Below, in pieces: positions 59,378 to 64,000 of a stretch of 64,000 nucleotides of DNA (its first letter is position 1; each line of letters begins with the position of its first letter). The stretch is from Sialis fuliginosa (lineage: Eukaryota; Arthropoda; Insecta; Megaloptera; Sialidae). A program made the translations under genes and the position numbers. The notes beneath the pieces were generated by a model, which did no database searches, was not told the origin of the DNA, and saw only the letters and a list, made by a program, of their open reading frames with translations. Location of the stretch: positions 28,706,001 to 28,770,000 of the forward strand of contig OY540810.1 in assembly GCA_961205875.1 (NCBI GenBank), given 5' to 3'.

Positions 59378-59899
59378 TTATTTAATATCCCAAGCATCAC
59401 GTTCACGTCGTTCTTTAATAACTTCTTGAAGATATGGTTGAAGATATTTGTTATCTTCTTCATATTTAATCCACTGATCTTTTGGCAGAAATGTCTTGGT
59501 TGTATCCAACTGAAGAGCCCTTACGATACGAAATACACGCTCATCTTGCAAATTCTGGGGAAGTCTACGGACCGCTTCTGCTACATCTTCATTATCATCA
59601 TCCAAACAATCATCATGGTGTAATCCTGTAAAATACAATGCTCATTAATTAAGCTTCTTAAAATTACTTTTGATTTTTTTACCATATTTATTGAAGCCTG
59701 ATACATTGTAAGCCCATCGTTTAATAGCAAGAGCTGAAAATAAAAAATTCACATAAATATTTTTTTAGACAATTTTTATTTGAAGAGTACATAAATTATT
59801 TTAACATTATAGGCATTATAGGTATATATTAAACATTAAGAAATTAATAATATTTATAATAATTTTACCGAAAAAGCCACCCTTTGAAGCAACTGCCAT
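59378..59899 (-). CDS. UQCRB: Cytochrome b-c1 complex subunit 7
   Basis: Matrix-side subunit of mitochondrial respiratory complex III (14-kDa, Qcr7 family). Three reverse-strand exons, 59899-59869, 59733-59683 and 59625-59378, join in phase to 109 aa (family ~110). Readable family signatures: the N-terminal [40 protein letters not shown] and [20 protein letters not shown]. The N-terminus is retained as internal targeting information in this family. It is divergent from Drp1 over ~810 bp. Confidence 0.96.
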
Positions 59900-63918
<4,019 letters not shown>

Positions 63919-64000
63919 GTATGTCTGTATATTTATTTATTTATTTTTGTATATAGAGGTAAATATTAAATCAAACAAAATTTAAGGGGGAACTCCACTG

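Overview
This is a eukaryotic, intron-rich, AT-rich nuclear segment from an insect. The strongest taxonomic signal is a seven-exon gustatory receptor of the insect carbon-dioxide receptor family (56799-58553). To my knowledge that family is missing from bees, aphids and lice, which would fit a beetle, moth, fly or similar order, but I cannot name the order from sequence alone. Introns follow GT/AG rules. Introns and spacers are packed with short inverted-repeat (MITE-type) elements.

Layout: mRpL19 (+, 637-2015, 4 exons) faces Fip1 (-, 5022-2837, 7 exons). Fip1 and RpS8 (+, 5614-7191, 5 exons) share a 590-bp divergent promoter. RpS8 introns carry a recognisable box C/D snoRNA, whose guide matches helix 69 of 28S rRNA (SNORD46/snR63 type), plus weaker ncRNA candidates. 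The ATRX-type remodeller XNP (-, 19854-8234, 17 exons) follows and shows one apparent single-base frameshift near 11762. From 20059 to 29950 lies a transposon cluster: two 332-bp Harbinger MITEs, then a 9.0-kb Harbinger relic invaded by a MULE-like element (itself invaded by a 1,670-bp relative) and by a 4.5-kb Foldback-like element with inverted 408-bp tandem arrays. Next come UBOX5/RNF37 (+, 30315-31553), a palindromic 1-kb mariner-type element, a small unrecognised gene (-, 33891-33439), a second 1,670-bp element and GPALPP1 (+, 36713-38361) with an expanded GPxLPP repeat. A 5-kb gene-poor spacer leads to a BCR/ABR-type RhoGEF-RhoGAP (-, 52213-43431, 16 exons), whose large third intron holds a mariner relic. 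Then come Notchless/NLE1 (+, 53132-56518), the CO2-receptor-family Gr (+, 56799-58553), UQCRB (-, 59899-59378) and Drp1 (+, from 60712, running off the window with its GTPase effector domain missing).

The genes are ordinary housekeeping loci without operon logic: mitochondrial translation, respiration and fission (mRpL19, UQCRB, Drp1), ribosome biogenesis (RpS8 with its snoRNA, Nle), mRNA 3'-end formation (Fip1), chromatin (XNP), ubiquitin ligation (UBOX5) and Rho signalling (BCR-like). Novelty lies mainly in the nested mobile elements, for which target-site duplications can be read directly, and in the intronic ncRNAs. I built exon models by joining open frames at GT/AG sites and checking phase. 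Protein identifications come from family recognition without database searches.
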